64,000 nt of DNA, taken from contig NZ_JAJKLK010000003.1 in assembly GCF_020982545.1 (NCBI RefSeq), positions 806,001 through 870,000 on the forward strand, in the 5' to 3' direction. The position numbers were made by a program, and so were the translations under genes. Positions 6,836 to 16,294 of this stretch are shown piece after piece. This stretch comes from Streptomyces sp. MNU76 (GTDB lineage: Bacteria > Actinomycetota > Actinomycetes > Streptomycetales > Streptomycetaceae). Within the stretch, counting starts at the first letter, position 1, and every line of letters starts with the position of its first letter. Under the pieces are notes generated by a model. That model was not told where the DNA came from. It worked only from the letters and a program-made list of their open reading frames with translations, and made no database searches.

Positions 6836-9418
6836 TCAGGCGGCTCGGCGGACGGGCTCGTCGGCGCTGCCGGCGGCTGGTGCCGGCGGGGCGGGAACGG
6901 GGCCGGGAAGAGCGATCGGCAGGCGCAGGCGTTTCAGCGCGAGTGCGTTCACGGCCACAATGACGCTGGAGCCGGACATGGACAGGGCGGCGATCTCGGG
7001 CCGGAGGACCAGGCCGAAGGCGGGTTCGAACACCCCGGCGGCGATCGGCAGAGCGAGGGCGTTGTAGCCGATGGCCCAGCCCAGGTTCTGGCGCATCTTG
7101 CGCAGGGTGCCGCGGCCGATGCGCAGGGCGGTGGGCACGTCCAGCGGGTCGGAGTGCATCAGGACCAGGTCGGCGGTCTCGATGGCGACGTCGGTGCCCG
7201 CGCCGATGGCGATGCCGAGGTCGGCCCGGGCCAGGGCCGGGGCGTCGTTGACGCCGTCGCCGACCATGGCGACCGTGCGGCCGGTGGCCTGGAGTTCGGC
7301 GACCTTGGCGGCCTTGTCGCCCGGCAGGACCTCGGCGATCACCGTGTCGATGCCCAGCTGCTCGGCGATCCGCTCGGCGGTAGCCCGGTTGTCGCCGGTG
7401 AGCATGACCACTTCGACGCCGAGGGCGTGCAGCTCGGCCACGGCGGTGGCGGAGGTCTCCCGGGGTGCGTCGGCGATGCCGATCAGGCCGGCAGCTCGCC
7501 CGTCGACGGCGGCGATCACGACCGTACGGCCGGTGGCGGCCAACTCCTCCCGCTTCGCCGCTAGTTCCGTCAGGTCGACGTTCTCACGTTCGGCCAGACG
7601 GCGGTTGCCGACCACGATCCGGTGGCCGGACACGGTGGCGATGGCTCCGTGACCGGGGACGCTCTCGAAGCCCGCCGCGAGTTCCGTCACGCGCTGTGTC
7701 GCCTCCGCATGGCGTACGACGGCTTCGGCGAGCGGGTGTTCGGACTCCCGCTCCACCGCCGCGACCAGGCGCAGCAGCTCGCCTTCGTGGAAGCCGCGAG
7801 CGGTGACCACGTCGGTGACTTCCGGCTCGCCCTGGGTGAGCGTGCCGGTCTTGTCCATGACGACGGTCTGGATGCGGGCGGAGGTCTCCAGCCCCATGGC
7901 ATTCTTGAACAGCACGCCGCGCTTGGCGCCCAGACCGGTGCCCACCATGATCGCGGTGGGCGTGGCCAGCCCGAGCGCGTCCGGGCAGGTGATGACCACG
8001 ACCGTGATGGCGAACAGCATGGCGGCACCGAGGGAGCGGTCGGTGGCCAGCAGCCAGACGGCCAGCGTCGCGGCCCCGCCGATCAGCGCGACGAGGACCA
8101 GCCAGAACGCCGCCCGGTCCGCGAGCCGCTGTCCCGGGGCCTTGGAGTTCTGGGCCTGCTGGACCAGCTTGACGATCTGGGCCAGGGCGGTGTCCGTGCC
8201 GACCTTCGTCGCCCGCACGCGCAGCGTGCCGTTGGCGTTGATGGTGGCACCCACGACCTGCGAGCCCGGCTCCTTGTGCACGGGCAGACTCTCGCCCGTG
8301 ACCATCGACTCGTCGACCTCGCTGCTGCCCTCCTCGACCACGCCGTCGACGGCGATCTTCGCGCCGGGGCGGACCAGCAGCAGGTCGCCGACGACCACCT
8401 CGGCGGTGGGCACCTCGACCGGCTCGCCGTCGCGCAGCACGAGCGCCTTGGGCGGGGCCAGGTCGAGGAGGGCGCGGATGGCGTCGTTGGCGCCGCCGCG
8501 GGCACGCATCTCGAACCAGTGGCCGAGCAGGACGAAGGAGGTCAGCACGGTGGCCGCCTCGTAGAAGACGTCTCCGCCGCCGGTGAGCGTGACGATCAGG
8601 GAGTACAGCCAGCCGGAGCCCACGGCGACCGCCACCAGCACCATCATGTCCAGGGTGCGGGCCCGCAGGGCCCGTAGCGCACCGTCGAAGAAGATCACGC
8701 ACGAGTAGAAGATCACCGGAAGGCTCAGCAGCAGCGCCCACACGTCCTCGCGCAGCCCGAACGGGACGGGCACGTCCAGGTGGAAGACGTCCTCGCCGAT
8801 CGGCGACCAGATCACGATGGGGATCGAGAACACCGCCGCGACCAGGAAGCGGTTGCGCATGTCGGCCACCATGGCCGCCATCGACATGGCGCCGTGCCCG
8901 CCGTGGCCCATCACCTCGTGGGGCGAGGGCGTCGCTTCCTCGTGCTCGTGGGCGGCGTGGTCCGCGGGCGCGGCCGGTTCGTGGACGTGAGGCGCGGCTG
9001 TCGTCTCGGGCCGCGCGGTCGCGTGGCCCGCGTGCACGCCCGGCGGCGGTGCGCTCGGTGCCGTTGCGGTCGGGGCGGGCGGATCCGGCTCGGCCATCGG
9101 ATCGCAGACATGGGCCGGGACGGACTGACCCGCGCAGTGCAGGCCGCACTCCTGCACCCGGTCGCGCAGCTCCGCCAGGGACGTGCGCCTTGGGTCGAAG
9201 ACCACCGTCGCCGTCTGCGCCACCGGGTTTGCCTCGACATCGAGCACGCCGGGCCGTCGCCCCAGGACGGCGGTGACAGCGCTCTGCTGGGAGGCCCAGT
9301 TGAGACCCCGTACGTCCAGCACCGCGGTACTGCATCCCTTGGGAGCACGGGCGTACCGGGGCTCGGAGGGGCTGGCGTGACCCTCATGGCCTTGGTGTTC
9401 CGTGTGATGGTCGTGCAC
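6836..9418 (-). CDS. P1B-type copper/silver-like ATPase with CPD motif
   Basis: 860 residues. The GTG at 9418 is chosen because AGGAG lies 8 nt upstream; a GTG at 9424 is too close. Domain order: an N-terminal HMA-like fold (residues about 20-90) without the usual CxxC, a His/Pro-rich linker, membrane helices, actuator domain with the TGES loop, metal-site helix [12 protein letters not shown] near 480, [12 protein letters not shown] near 522, SEHPLAEAV, and the hinge [18 protein letters not shown]. The metal motif is CPD rather than CPC or CPH, so specificity is uncertain; sequence type and context favour copper or silver export. Low-metal homologues such as KdpB are excluded by the HMA and CPx motifs. 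Confidence 0.88.
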   Translation of the reverse strand: MHDHHTEHQGHEGHASPSEPRYARAPKGCSTAVLDVRGLNWASQQSAVTAVLGRRPGVLDVEANPVAQTATVVFDPRRTSLAELRDRVQECGLHCAGQSVPAHVCDPMAEPDPPAPTATAPSAPPPGVHAGHATARPETTAAPHVHEPAAPADHAAHEHEEATPSPHEVMGHGGHGAMSMAAMVADMRNRFLVAAVFSIPIVIWSPIGEDVFHLDVPVPFGLREDVWALLLSLPVIFYSCVIFFDGALRALRARTLDMMVLVAVAVGSGWLYSLIVTLTGGGDVFYEAATVLTSFVLLGHWFEMRARGGANDAIRALLDLAPPKALVLRDGEPVEVPTAEVVVGDLLLVRPGAKIAVDGVVEEGSSEVDESMVTGESLPVHKEPGSQVVGATINANGTLRVRATKVGTDTALAQIVKLVQQAQNSKAPGQRLADRAAFWLVLVALIGGAATLAVWLLATDRSLGAAMLFAITVVVITCPDALGLATPTAIMVGTGLGAKRGVLFKNAMGLETSARIQTVVMDKTGTLTQGEPEVTDVVTARGFHEGELLRLVAAVERESEHPLAEAVVRHAEATQRVTELAAGFESVPGHGAIATVSGHRIVVGNRRLAERENVDLTELAAKREELAATGRTVVIAAVDGRAAGLIGIADAPRETSATAVAELHALGVEVVMLTGDNRATAERIAEQLGIDTVIAEVLPGDKAAKVAELQATGRTVAMVGDGVNDAPALARADLGIAIGAGTDVAIETADLVLMHSDPLDVPTALRIGRGTLRKMRQNLGWAIGYNALALPIAAGVFEPAFGLVLRPEIAALSMSGSSVIVAVNALALKRLRLPIALPGPVPAPPAPAAGSADEPVRRAA

Positions 9419-9451
9419 GGTCACTTCTCCTTCGCAGGGCGGGTAGTGGCA

Positions 9452-9469
9452 CCCTCCCAAGGTCGAGGG
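9452..9469 (-). promoter_or_regulatory. Possible MerR-type operator for the ATPase
   Basis: CCCTCCCAAGGTCGAGGG, 34 bp upstream of the start, is an imperfect dyad (CCCTC/GAGGG ends). Dyads of this size between promoter elements are typical for MerR-family metal sensors, but I cannot place the -35 and -10 boxes convincingly. Confidence 0.3.
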
Positions 9470-9707
9470 ATGCGTCACGGACCGGCGAGGGCGGTCAGGA
9501 TCCGGGCCGCCTGGACGCCGGTCAGAGTGGTGGGAGGCGTGCATCAGTGGCCCTTCGGGTTGGGGCACCCATATGTCGACGGTGCGCGCGAGGAGGGCCG
9601 GCAGCAACACAACGGCGGCTTTGCCTCGGCGGCACCGGTGGCGTCGGGGACGGGGAGGCGTGGTCCGTGGGAAGAACGAGTCCTCCTGGAGTTCGCGGAG
9701 GCGGTGG

Positions 9708-9835
9708 TCAGCTGGTGGCCGTCGGTGTGCCGCTGGGGGTGCCGCCGAAGGCGTCGGCGAACGCGTGCACCAGGGCGGTGGCGGTGTAGCCGACTCCCCA
9801 GAGCCCCCAGGCCGCGGCTGGTGCGTCGGTCCGCG
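9708..9835 (-). pseudogene. C-terminal scrap of a small membrane protein
   Basis: The frame reads [20 protein letters not shown] and ends with GTPTATS and a stop at 9708. It looks like one transmembrane helix and tail of a small membrane protein, but I do not recognise the family. Homology-like character stops at about 9835, where it abuts a DUF5994 scrap on the other strand. The 9470-9707 stretch holds nothing else recognisable. Confidence 0.3.
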
Positions 9836-10138
9836 TTGACCGAGCATCTCGGGCCCATCACCCGTGTCGGTCTGGACGGCAGTGCCTGGGACGGACTGCC
9901 GACCCGGGTGATGGTGGACGGCGGAGTCGTGCACATCGATTCCTTCCCGGTCGGTGACGACACCGTCCTCATCACCCGAGGCGAAGGGGACCTTTTCTCT
10001 CTGTTGCTGGTCCCTCCGGACACGTCGCCCGACGCGGCACGCGGCGCCATGGCCCGGGCCGTACGGGTGGACAACGTCACCGAGGCCAGGCAGATCCTCA
10101 TCGACACGGGCGGCGACACGCCGTCTCTGCCGGCCTGA
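9834..10138 (+). pseudogene. C-terminal part of a DUF5994 protein
   Basis: Reads [17 protein letters not shown], later [20 protein letters not shown]. This pattern (WGRITRV..., LLVVPP...AA..M) is that of DUF5994, a small actinobacterial family of unknown function. The conserved N-terminal DGAWWPRS region is missing; the frame begins abruptly near 9834. A TTG start at 9834 could still give a short product, but a truncated gene is more likely. Confidence 0.55.
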
Positions 10139-10176
10139 CACATCCATCGCGGATCGACTCCCCGTCGGCCCGGACG

Positions 10177-10345
10177 CTAGGGGGTGTTTCGAAAGTCCTG
10201 TGCGGTGCCCGCGGTGTCCGGTGCGTGCTCTCGGCGTGCCGGACGAAAGCCCTCGTACTGGGTGTACTTGGGGTTTCGGCCGGTGCGGCGAGAGTGCGTG
10301 CCGGGCGCCGTGGGTGCTGTGCGGGACTTTCGAAACACCCCCTAG
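10177..10345. mobile_element. 169-bp MITE-like inverted-repeat element, copy 1
   Basis: 22-bp perfect terminal inverted repeats, 10177-10198 and 10324-10345, start CTAGGGGGTGTTTCGAAAG. If the ends are taken as GGGGGTG..., the flanking bases are TA on both sides, as expected for TA-targeting transposases. The whole element folds into one hairpin: beyond the perfect ends the arms differ only by changes that leave G-U pairs in plus-strand RNA. It encodes no protein. A related copy lies at 41955-42135 in the opposite orientation. Confidence 0.75.
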
Positions 10346-11610
10346 ATGCGGGCGAACTTGTCCGTCTGCTGGGCGAATTCCTGGGCCATGGCGGCGCTGA
10401 CCGTGGGCCTGGTGTCGCCGATCGTGTCCAGATAGTCGTCGGTGGTGGGGGTGGTCCGGGTTCCGGTATCGAAGGTGCGCTCGAACTGGGCCTGCGAGAC
10501 GGTGCGCGCCGCGTGGGCGATGTCGGCGGGGGTGAACCCCTCGCTGGCGGACGCGAGTACCGCGCTGTCGGCCCGCGCCCCCGCTCGGGCCAGGTAGCTC
10601 TCCCACAGCGCGGTCCTGGCGGTGTGGTCGGGAGGGCCGATCGGCAGCACGTAGTCGAAGCGGCCGTGCCGCAGGAACGCGGAGTCGAGCGTGGTCACGT
10701 TGTTCGTGGCGCAGACGAGGAGCCGCCCGTCCTGCCTTCGGAACCGGATGATCGCCTTGAGCAGCTCGTTCACGACGCCGACCGCAGTCGCGTCCGCGCC
10801 GCCACGTTCGCCGGCGACCTCCTCGACCTCGTCGATGAAGACGAGGACGTGGTCCAGCCCGGCGATCTCGTCGAAGCGCCGGTTCAGCCCGGTCGCCAGG
10901 CCGTACTCGGCGGCCAGACGGGCGGGGAACAGTTCGAGGAAGGGCCATCCCAGACGGCTGGCGATCGCGTGCGCGAACGTGCTCTTGCCTGTCCCGGGCG
11001 GGCCGAACAGCATCACCGCCCGTGGCAGTTCCACTCCGTGCTGGGCGGCCAGTTCGGGATGGGCCAGCGGCAGGACCAGGCGCCGCTCGATGAGCCGCTT
11101 CTCGTTCTGCATGCCCGCGACCTTCTCCCACAACCCCCCGGGTGGCAACTCGGCCCCGAGCGAGGAGAGCATGCCGACGGACTGCGGGGTCACCGGCCCC
11201 TGCTTCTGAAAAAAGACCAGGCCCGAGCGGGCGCCGAAGTCACAGTTGCGCAGAGCGGTGGCACCGGTCTCTCCCTCGGGCAGGACCGCGTGCACCGCCC
11301 GGACGCCGTCAGCGAAGAGCCGTTGCTCAAGGGCTGTGACCAGAGCACTGCCCAGCCCGCGCTGCCGCCAGCCGGGCGCCATGCAGATGCGCAGAATCCA
11401 TGCCCGCTCACCCTCCACCGTGCTCACCGCGGCGCCGATCAGCACGTCGTCGGCCGTGGCCACCACAGCCGGGTGGCGGGCCTGGAGAGCCGTCACGGCG
11501 TCCGAGAGCGGGAAGAGCGGCGGCTCCTCGGTCGTGCCGCTCTCCATGTCGACGCGGACCACCGCCTCGAGATCGTCTTGGGCGTAGTCCCTGACCCGCC
11601 AACCCGCCAT
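10342..11610 (-). CDS. GNAT acetyltransferase-AAA+ ATPase fusion protein
   Basis: 422 residues from the ATG at 11610 (GGAG 7 nt upstream). Residues 1-130 form a GNAT domain: [16 protein letters not shown], then the acetyl-CoA loop [15 protein letters not shown]. Residues about 180-400 form one AAA+ module with Walker [10 protein letters not shown] near 200, Walker [11 protein letters not shown] near 252, sensor CATNN and arginine finger region [12 protein letters not shown]. One chain thus joins an acetyltransferase to an unfoldase-type motor. Its substrate is unknown. Its TAG stop lies inside the terminal repeat of the adjacent MITE, so insertion may have set or trimmed the C-terminus. Confidence 0.82.
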   Translation of the reverse strand: MAGWRVRDYAQDDLEAVVRVDMESGTTEEPPLFPLSDAVTALQARHPAVVATADDVLIGAAVSTVEGERAWILRICMAPGWRQRGLGSALVTALEQRLFADGVRAVHAVLPEGETGATALRNCDFGARSGLVFFQKQGPVTPQSVGMLSSLGAELPPGGLWEKVAGMQNEKRLIERRLVLPLAHPELAAQHGVELPRAVMLFGPPGTGKSTFAHAIASRLGWPFLELFPARLAAEYGLATGLNRRFDEIAGLDHVLVFIDEVEEVAGERGGADATAVGVVNELLKAIIRFRRQDGRLLVCATNNVTTLDSAFLRHGRFDYVLPIGPPDHTARTALWESYLARAGARADSAVLASASEGFTPADIAHAARTVSQAQFERTFDTGTRTTPTTDDYLDTIGDTRPTVSAAMAQEFAQQTDKFARI

Positions 11611-11757
11611 GATCAGCTCCGCGTGTTCGGCCGTACTCCCATCATCAGCCGATGCACGCAGGACGCGCGCGACAGGCATCGGCCACGAGGCCGTCCCGGT
11701 GGCACGGACCGCTCGCCCGCCCCATCACCGCGGGATGCAGTGATGGTGGCAGTCGGG

Positions 11758-12106
11758 TCACGCCGCGGTGTCGGGCGCGGCTGCCGCGGTTTCCCGGGCG
11801 AGGAAGGAGCCGAGCTCGCCGATCGTGCTCATGAGGGGGGCCGGGAAGACGACGGTGGTGTTCTGGTCGACACCGATCTCCACCAGGCGCTGCAGATTGC
11901 GCGGTTGAAGCGCCAGGGGGTGGGCCATCATGGTGTCCGAGGCGTCACCAAGCGCGGCTGCGGCCAGCGACTCGCCCTCCGCGTTGATGATCTTCGCCCG
12001 CTTCTTCCGCTCGGCCTCGGCCCGGCGGGCCATGGCGCGCTTCATGGTGCCGGGCAGCTGGATGTCCTTGAGCTCGACCAGCGTGACCTGCACACCCCGG
12101 TCGGAG
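11758..12106 (-). pseudogene. SPFH/band-7 (slipin) C-terminal fragment
   Basis: Reads GVQVTLVELKDIQLPGTMKR, then AMARRAEAERKKRAKIINAE and FPAPLMSTIGELGSF. This is the end of the SPFH domain and coiled-coil of a stomatin-like membrane protein. The membrane anchor and first half of the SPFH domain are missing beyond about 12106, so it is a 5-prime-truncated remnant. Confidence 0.75.
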
Positions 12107-12211
12107 CGGTTTCGACAGCCGGCAGGCTGCCGATGTATCCGCCACGTCACCCGGCGCACCAGTCGCCGAGCCGAACGGACCGGCACCGGCGTGCCGGCTC
12201 TCGGGCGTCGG

Positions 12212-12850
12212 TCACGGCTCTCGCCTCCTGCGGCCGGCCGAGGCTTGCTGCGTGTCCGCGCCGGAGCTGACGTGCCGCTGGGTCTGCTGGGGGCCGTGCC
12301 AGTCCAGGCACATCGCGGTCGCATCGTCTTCGAGACGGCCGCCGGCGGCCTTCAGGACCGCGGACGTCAGCGTCAGCGCGGTCTCCCGCGGGTGCAGGCC
12401 CCGGGTCTGCTCCAGCAGGGCGAGCAGGTCGACCTTCTCCCCGTGACGTTCGAGCATGCCGTCGGTCATCATGAGCAGGCGGTCGCAAGGGCGGAGGTCG
12501 ACTTCCTGCACGCGGTAGGGATGCGGCACGCGTACGGACAGACCGAAGGGGTGGTCCACCTCACAGGTGAGCACCTCCGCAGTCCCCCCGCGCAGTCGCA
12601 GGGGCCAGGGGTGACCGGCGTTGACGAGCCGGGCCTGCCCGGTGTGAAGGTCGATGCGCAGCAACTGCCCGGTGGCGTGGCCCCGGCCGTGGTCGGCCAG
12701 GGCCTGGTCGGCCAGGTGGGCCTGCTCGGCCAGGTCGGCTCCGGCACGGCGGGCACCGCGCAGGGCGCCCACGAGGACCGTGGCGGCCAGCGCGGCGTCG
12801 ATGTCGTGGCCCATGGGATCGGTCACCGACAGGTGCAGCAGTCCCTTCTT
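12212..12850 (-). pseudogene. SpoIIE-type PP2C phosphatase fragment
   Basis: Carries VTDPMGHDIDAALAA, VNAGHPWPLRLRGG, FGLSVRVPHPYR, DRLLMMTDGMLERHG and LEDDATAMCLDW, the second half of SpoIIE/RsbU phosphatases including metal-binding Asp residues. The N-terminal sensor and the first phosphatase motif are absent upstream of about 12840, where an ABC-transporter scrap starts on the other strand. In Streptomyces such phosphatases act on anti-sigma antagonists; this copy is incomplete. Confidence 0.75.
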
Positions 12851-12884
12851 CCGGGCGGCGTTCCGTCTCGACAGCCTCAGCTTT

Positions 12885-13202
12885 GCGAGGGAGGTCATGG
12901 ACGTGCTCGGATTCGCCGAATACCTGGACGAGCGGGCCGGCGTCCTCAGCGGAGGGACGCGGCAGAAGCTCAACGTGACGCTGGCGTTGATGCACGACCC
13001 GCAGGTGCTGCTGCTGGATGAGCCCTATCAGGGCTTCGACTGGGACACCTACCTGCGGTTCTGGGAGCTTGCATCCCGGTTGCGCGAGCGGGGGCGTTCA
13101 GTTCTCGTGGTCTCTCATCTCGCCTACGACACCGCGCCCTTGGACGAGTTGTGGCGCCTGGACGGCGGTCGTCTCCAGGCGCACGGGAGGGAAGCGGCAT
13201 GA
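12885..13202 (+). pseudogene. ABC transporter ATPase, C-terminal half
   Basis: Contains the signature LSGGTRQKLNVTLAL, Walker B VLLLDEPYQGFD and H-loop VVSHLAYD, but no Walker A; homology starts near 12885. It is therefore non-functional alone. Its stop overlaps the ATG of the following permease scrap (ATGA), showing that the two were once an operon. Confidence 0.75.
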
Positions 13203-13447
13203 GGGAGCAGGTGATGCTGCTGTTCACGGCCACGCGGTACGCGGTGGCCGAGCACGCCCGTAACCGATTCGCAGCGGTGCTCATCGCGATTTTCCTTCCC
13301 GTGTGGACGCCTCTGGCGTATGTGTCGATGCCGGACAGACCGGTGCGGGTGCGGCTGCAGGCCACGGGGGAGGTCCTGGCGCCTCACGGCAACGAGCTCA
13401 CCGCGGTCAGAACCTGTCTTTCAACCTGCCCAGTGTGGAAGGGGTGA
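13199..13447 (+). pseudogene. ABC-2 type permease, N-terminal fragment
   Basis: 82 codons starting MREQVMLLFTATRYAVAEHA with one hydrophobic segment (AAVLIAIFLPVWTPLAYV). It overlaps the preceding ATPase fragment by 4 bp. The frame departs from protein-like sequence near 13400 and ends soon after, so most membrane helices are gone. Confidence 0.6.
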
Positions 13448-13710
13448 CCAGAGGGGCGACTGACCCCGTGACGGCTGAGTGCGGGACGTTACTTTCAAGC
13501 TTCGCTACTGGTCAATTTTCAGCCGTCGCCGACTTGCTTCATGTCGTAGTCCTCCTCCAAGGCCATACGGCATCCCGAGCCGGAGACAGCCGAGTAGCCG
13601 GACGAGTGCGACAGGCCATCACAGGAAGGTCACTGCTTCCCCAGGTAGCGGACACATCATCTCCCCGGCAGTACCGTCATCCCCTCCATATCCGCCCACC
13701 GGGGGACGAG
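13448..13710. other. Lower-GC gap, possible IS remnant
   Basis: About 260 bp without a gene. The part around 13485-13530 (CTGGTCAATTTTCAGCCGTC) is clearly less GC-rich than its surroundings and recalls the non-coding ends of IS21-type elements, but there is no transposase sequence to prove it. Confidence 0.3.
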
Positions 13711-14205
13711 ATGACCAACCCGTACATGTGGCCGCCCAGACCGCAGCCGCCGCGACTGACCCCGACATGGGCGCGCAAGAGGTACGTCCTGCCCGCACTC
13801 GGCATCGCGTTCGTTCTCGGCATCTACCTCGGCGTCGTCCTCGGCCTCGTCGCCGGAGGCAGCAGCGACGGCACCACGACCGACGATGCGAAACCCGTGG
13901 CGGCCAGCCCTGGCCCGACCGTCACCGTGACGGCGAAGGCGGAGGTGAAGCCCGCGCCCACGGTCACCGCGACGAAGACAGTGGAGGTGACCGTCACTGC
14001 GCCGCCCGCGGAAGGCAGCGGCGACGACTCCGGCGGTGGCGGGACAAGCGGCGGGAGCAGCTCTGGCGGCCAGACGGGTGTCCAGTTCGGATACGCCTGC
14101 TCCCCCGTCGGCGCTCTCGGCACCGCAGAAGACGGACGGCCCGCCAAATGTTTCAAGGGCAAAGACGGCCGGGCTCGGTGGGGCTATGACTCGAACCGTG
14201 GATAG
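13711..14205 (+). CDS. Membrane-anchored hypothetical protein with Thr/Val-rich linker
   Basis: 164 residues from the ATG at 13711. A Pro-rich N-terminus is followed by a single transmembrane helix (LPALGIAFVLGIYLGVVLGL), a low-complexity Thr/Val/Ala/Ser/Gly linker and a small C-terminal domain with two Cys (FGYACSPVGALGTAEDGRP then CFKGKDGRARWGYD). This small Cys-containing end module recurs in Streptomyces and plasmid-borne proteins, but I know no function. It probably displays the C-terminal domain outside the membrane. Confidence 0.7.
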   Translation: MTNPYMWPPRPQPPRLTPTWARKRYVLPALGIAFVLGIYLGVVLGLVAGGSSDGTTTDDAKPVAASPGPTVTVTAKAEVKPAPTVTATKTVEVTVTAPPAEGSGDDSGGGGTSGGSSSGGQTGVQFGYACSPVGALGTAEDGRPAKCFKGKDGRARWGYDSNRG

Positions 14206-14326
14206 ATTCTCGGGAACCGACGTCCTGCCTGACCAACGGCACGGCCGTCAGCCGGGCAGGAGGTCAGGCCGCCTGCGCCAGGTAGTACGGGGTGTTGTCG
14301 CGCCGTTCGGCGGGGTGGGTTCTCGG

Positions 14327-14502
14327 CGCCGGACGACCTTGTACTGGCCGCTGCGCGTGACGCCGCGGTGCTGGTCACCGTGCTCATCACCTACCGGCAC
14401 GCCGCCGAGCGCATGGAGCGCGAGCTGCCCGAGGACTTTCTCCAGCTCGCATCGGCCGCCTTGCGGGCCTGCGAGAAGCGCCTTCGCGGCCTGAGTGATT
14501 GA
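14327..14502 (+). pseudogene. Helical protein fragment of unknown family
   Basis: An open frame reads DDLVLAAARDAAVLVTVLIT, then HAAERMERELPEDFLQLAS and ends RLRGLSD before the stop. It is helical and protein-like in codon use, but no start codon with a ribosome site is visible, so it looks like the tail of a truncated gene. Confidence 0.3.
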
Positions 14503-14655
14503 GGATCCGTCAGAGCCCCTCCTTGGCCTGCAGAAGGTAAAAGCTGTGGCCGGTGGTTGCTCTGATCTCCCTTCAGCAGGATGCTGCGGAGGAGGCCGAG
14601 GCTTGTCGCCGGCGGAGGGAGTGTCGGCGTCCCGTGCTGAGGGGTGGTGGGCGCT

Positions 14656-14886
14656 ATGCCCACGAGCACGAAGGTCGGGAGCGTTTCCCGGGCGCGGTAC
14701 GAGGAGATCATCGCCGAGGACCGGAAGCTCGTCGAGGTCGATACGGAGATCCAGTTCAAAATCGGTGACCATGCTTTGGAGATCGAGCCGATGCGGCCGC
14801 ACGGCGGCTCGTTACCGGCCGCCGGTGAGGAACTGCTCGGGGTGCGGGAGTGGCATGCGGGGGAAAGCGGCTGCGTCCAGTCCTGA
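14656..14886 (+). pseudogene. DUF6192 protein, N-terminal fragment
   Basis: Starts MPTSTKVGSVSRARYEEIIA and continues with VQFKIGDHALEIEPMR-like sequence (here IQFKIGDHALEIEPMRPHGG), the conserved N-terminus of DUF6192 proteins of streptomycetes. Homology stops at about 14840, where a polyprenyl synthase fragment begins in another frame, so the rest of the gene has been lost in a deletion or junction. Confidence 0.5.
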
Positions 14887-15340
14887 GTGTCCTGGGCTGG
14901 CAGGCCGCACAGCCGAAGCGGGACGTGCCCGCGCCGGTGCTGAAAACAGCTGCCGCCCTGGAGCTGTTCCATGCCTTCGCGCTCATCCACGACGATGTCA
15001 TGGACGACAGTGACATGCGCCGCGGCCGCCCGAGTGTGCACCGGGCCATGGCACTTCGCCACGAGGCAGCCGATGGGCCCACGCCGGGGCGGGTGGGAAT
15101 CGGTACCGCGATCCTCGCCGGAGATCTGGCCCTGGTCTGGTCGGACGAACTCCCGCACACCGCTGGTCTGCAACCGGCGCAGCTGGCCGCCGTTCTCCCG
15201 CTCATCGACGTGATGCGCACGGAGATCGTCTGCGGGCAGTACCTCGACATCACTGCCGCCGGGCGGCCCAACGCCACCGTGGAGGTGGCACTGCAGGTGG
15301 CGCGCTACAAGACGGCGAAGTACACCTTCGAGCGGCCTCT
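14844..15340 (+). pseudogene. Polyprenyl diphosphate synthase fragment, interrupted by IS
   Basis: Contains GGKRLRPVLSVLGWQAA, ALIHDDVMDDSDMRRG (first Asp-rich motif that binds the Mg-diphosphate of the allylic substrate), GIGTAILAGDLALV and KTAKYTFERPL. The N-terminus is missing before about 14844 and the second Asp-rich motif after the IS is not found. The IS insertion at about 15340 interrupts the frame. It is an inactive trans-prenyltransferase remnant. Confidence 0.8.
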
Positions 15341-15445
15341 GAGTGGGCGGTTCGTGAGTCTTTGAGCGGATCTGCTGTCGCCTGATGGTGTGGCGGCAGG
15401 GCGGAATCTGCCGGTCCGCGGCTGTTGATCTGGTGGTGTGACCGG

Positions 15446-16294
15446 GTGAGTGAACGCAAGCCGTACCCGAGTGACTTATCGGACGAGCAATGGTCGTTGA
15501 TCGAACCGGTGATCACCGCGTGGAAGGCCCGGCACCGCTCGGTCAGCGGCCACCAGGGCAAGTACGCGATGCGGGAGATCGTGAACGCGATCCTCTACCA
15601 GGGCCGGACCGGCTGCCAGTGGGCCTATCTCCCGCACGACCTGCCGCAGAAGAGCGCGACGTACTACTACTTCGCCGCCTGGCGGGACGACGGAACCGAC
15701 CAGGTCATCCACGAACTCCTGCGCTGCCAGGTCCGGGAGAGTGCCCGCCGATTAGAGGACCCGACCCTGGTGGTCCTGGACACCCAGAGTGTCCACGTGG
15801 CCGCCGGGGTCCCCGCCTCCACAACCGGCCACGACCCGGCCAAGCGGGTGCCGGGCCGCAAGCGGGGCCTGGCCGTGGACGTCCTCGGCCTGGTCATCGC
15901 AGTCGTCGTCCTCGCCGCGAACGCCCACGACAACGCCGCGGGCAGCATCCTGCTGGACCAGGTCGCCGAACACGCCGGCGGAAGTGTCCGCAAGGCCCTG
16001 GTCGACCAGGGCTTCAAGAACCAGGTCGTCGCGCACGGCGCCGGCCTGGGGATCGACGTCGAGATCGTCGAACGCGACCCGCAGGTCAAAGGGTTCGTGC
16101 CGCAGCCGAAGCGGTGGAGGGTCGAGCAGACCTACGGGATCCTGATACTGCACCGGCGCCTGGTCCGTGACTACGAGCACCGCCCCTCCTCCTCCGCCTC
16201 CCGCGTCTACTGGGCGATGACCCACGTCATGACCCGACGCCTCACCGGCGCGAACGCCCCCACCTGGCGCGAGGCGCAGGCGGCGGCAGCGTGA
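15446..16294 (+). CDS. IS5-family DDE transposase
   Basis: 282 residues from the GTG at 15446 (VSERKPYPSDLSDEQW), the typical IS5-family N-terminal DUF4096 region. The DDE core is visible: first Asp in VVLDTQSV, second in ALVDQGFKN, and Glu in VEQTYGILILHRR. Downstream RRLVRDYEHRP is the expected continuation. It appears intact and could be active. The stop overlaps the GTG of the passenger gene (GTGA), giving translational coupling. Confidence 0.9.
   Translation: MSERKPYPSDLSDEQWSLIEPVITAWKARHRSVSGHQGKYAMREIVNAILYQGRTGCQWAYLPHDLPQKSATYYYFAAWRDDGTDQVIHELLRCQVRESARRLEDPTLVVLDTQSVHVAAGVPASTTGHDPAKRVPGRKRGLAVDVLGLVIAVVVLAANAHDNAAGSILLDQVAEHAGGSVRKALVDQGFKNQVVAHGAGLGIDVEIVERDPQVKGFVPQPKRWRVEQTYGILILHRRLVRDYEHRPSSSASRVYWAMTHVMTRRLTGANAPTWREAQAAAA

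Noticed and set aside
14206..14326. Minus-strand tail NTPYYLAQAA as a gene end
   Set aside because: The short tail looks protein-like, but no upstream coding body or start could be connected to it.
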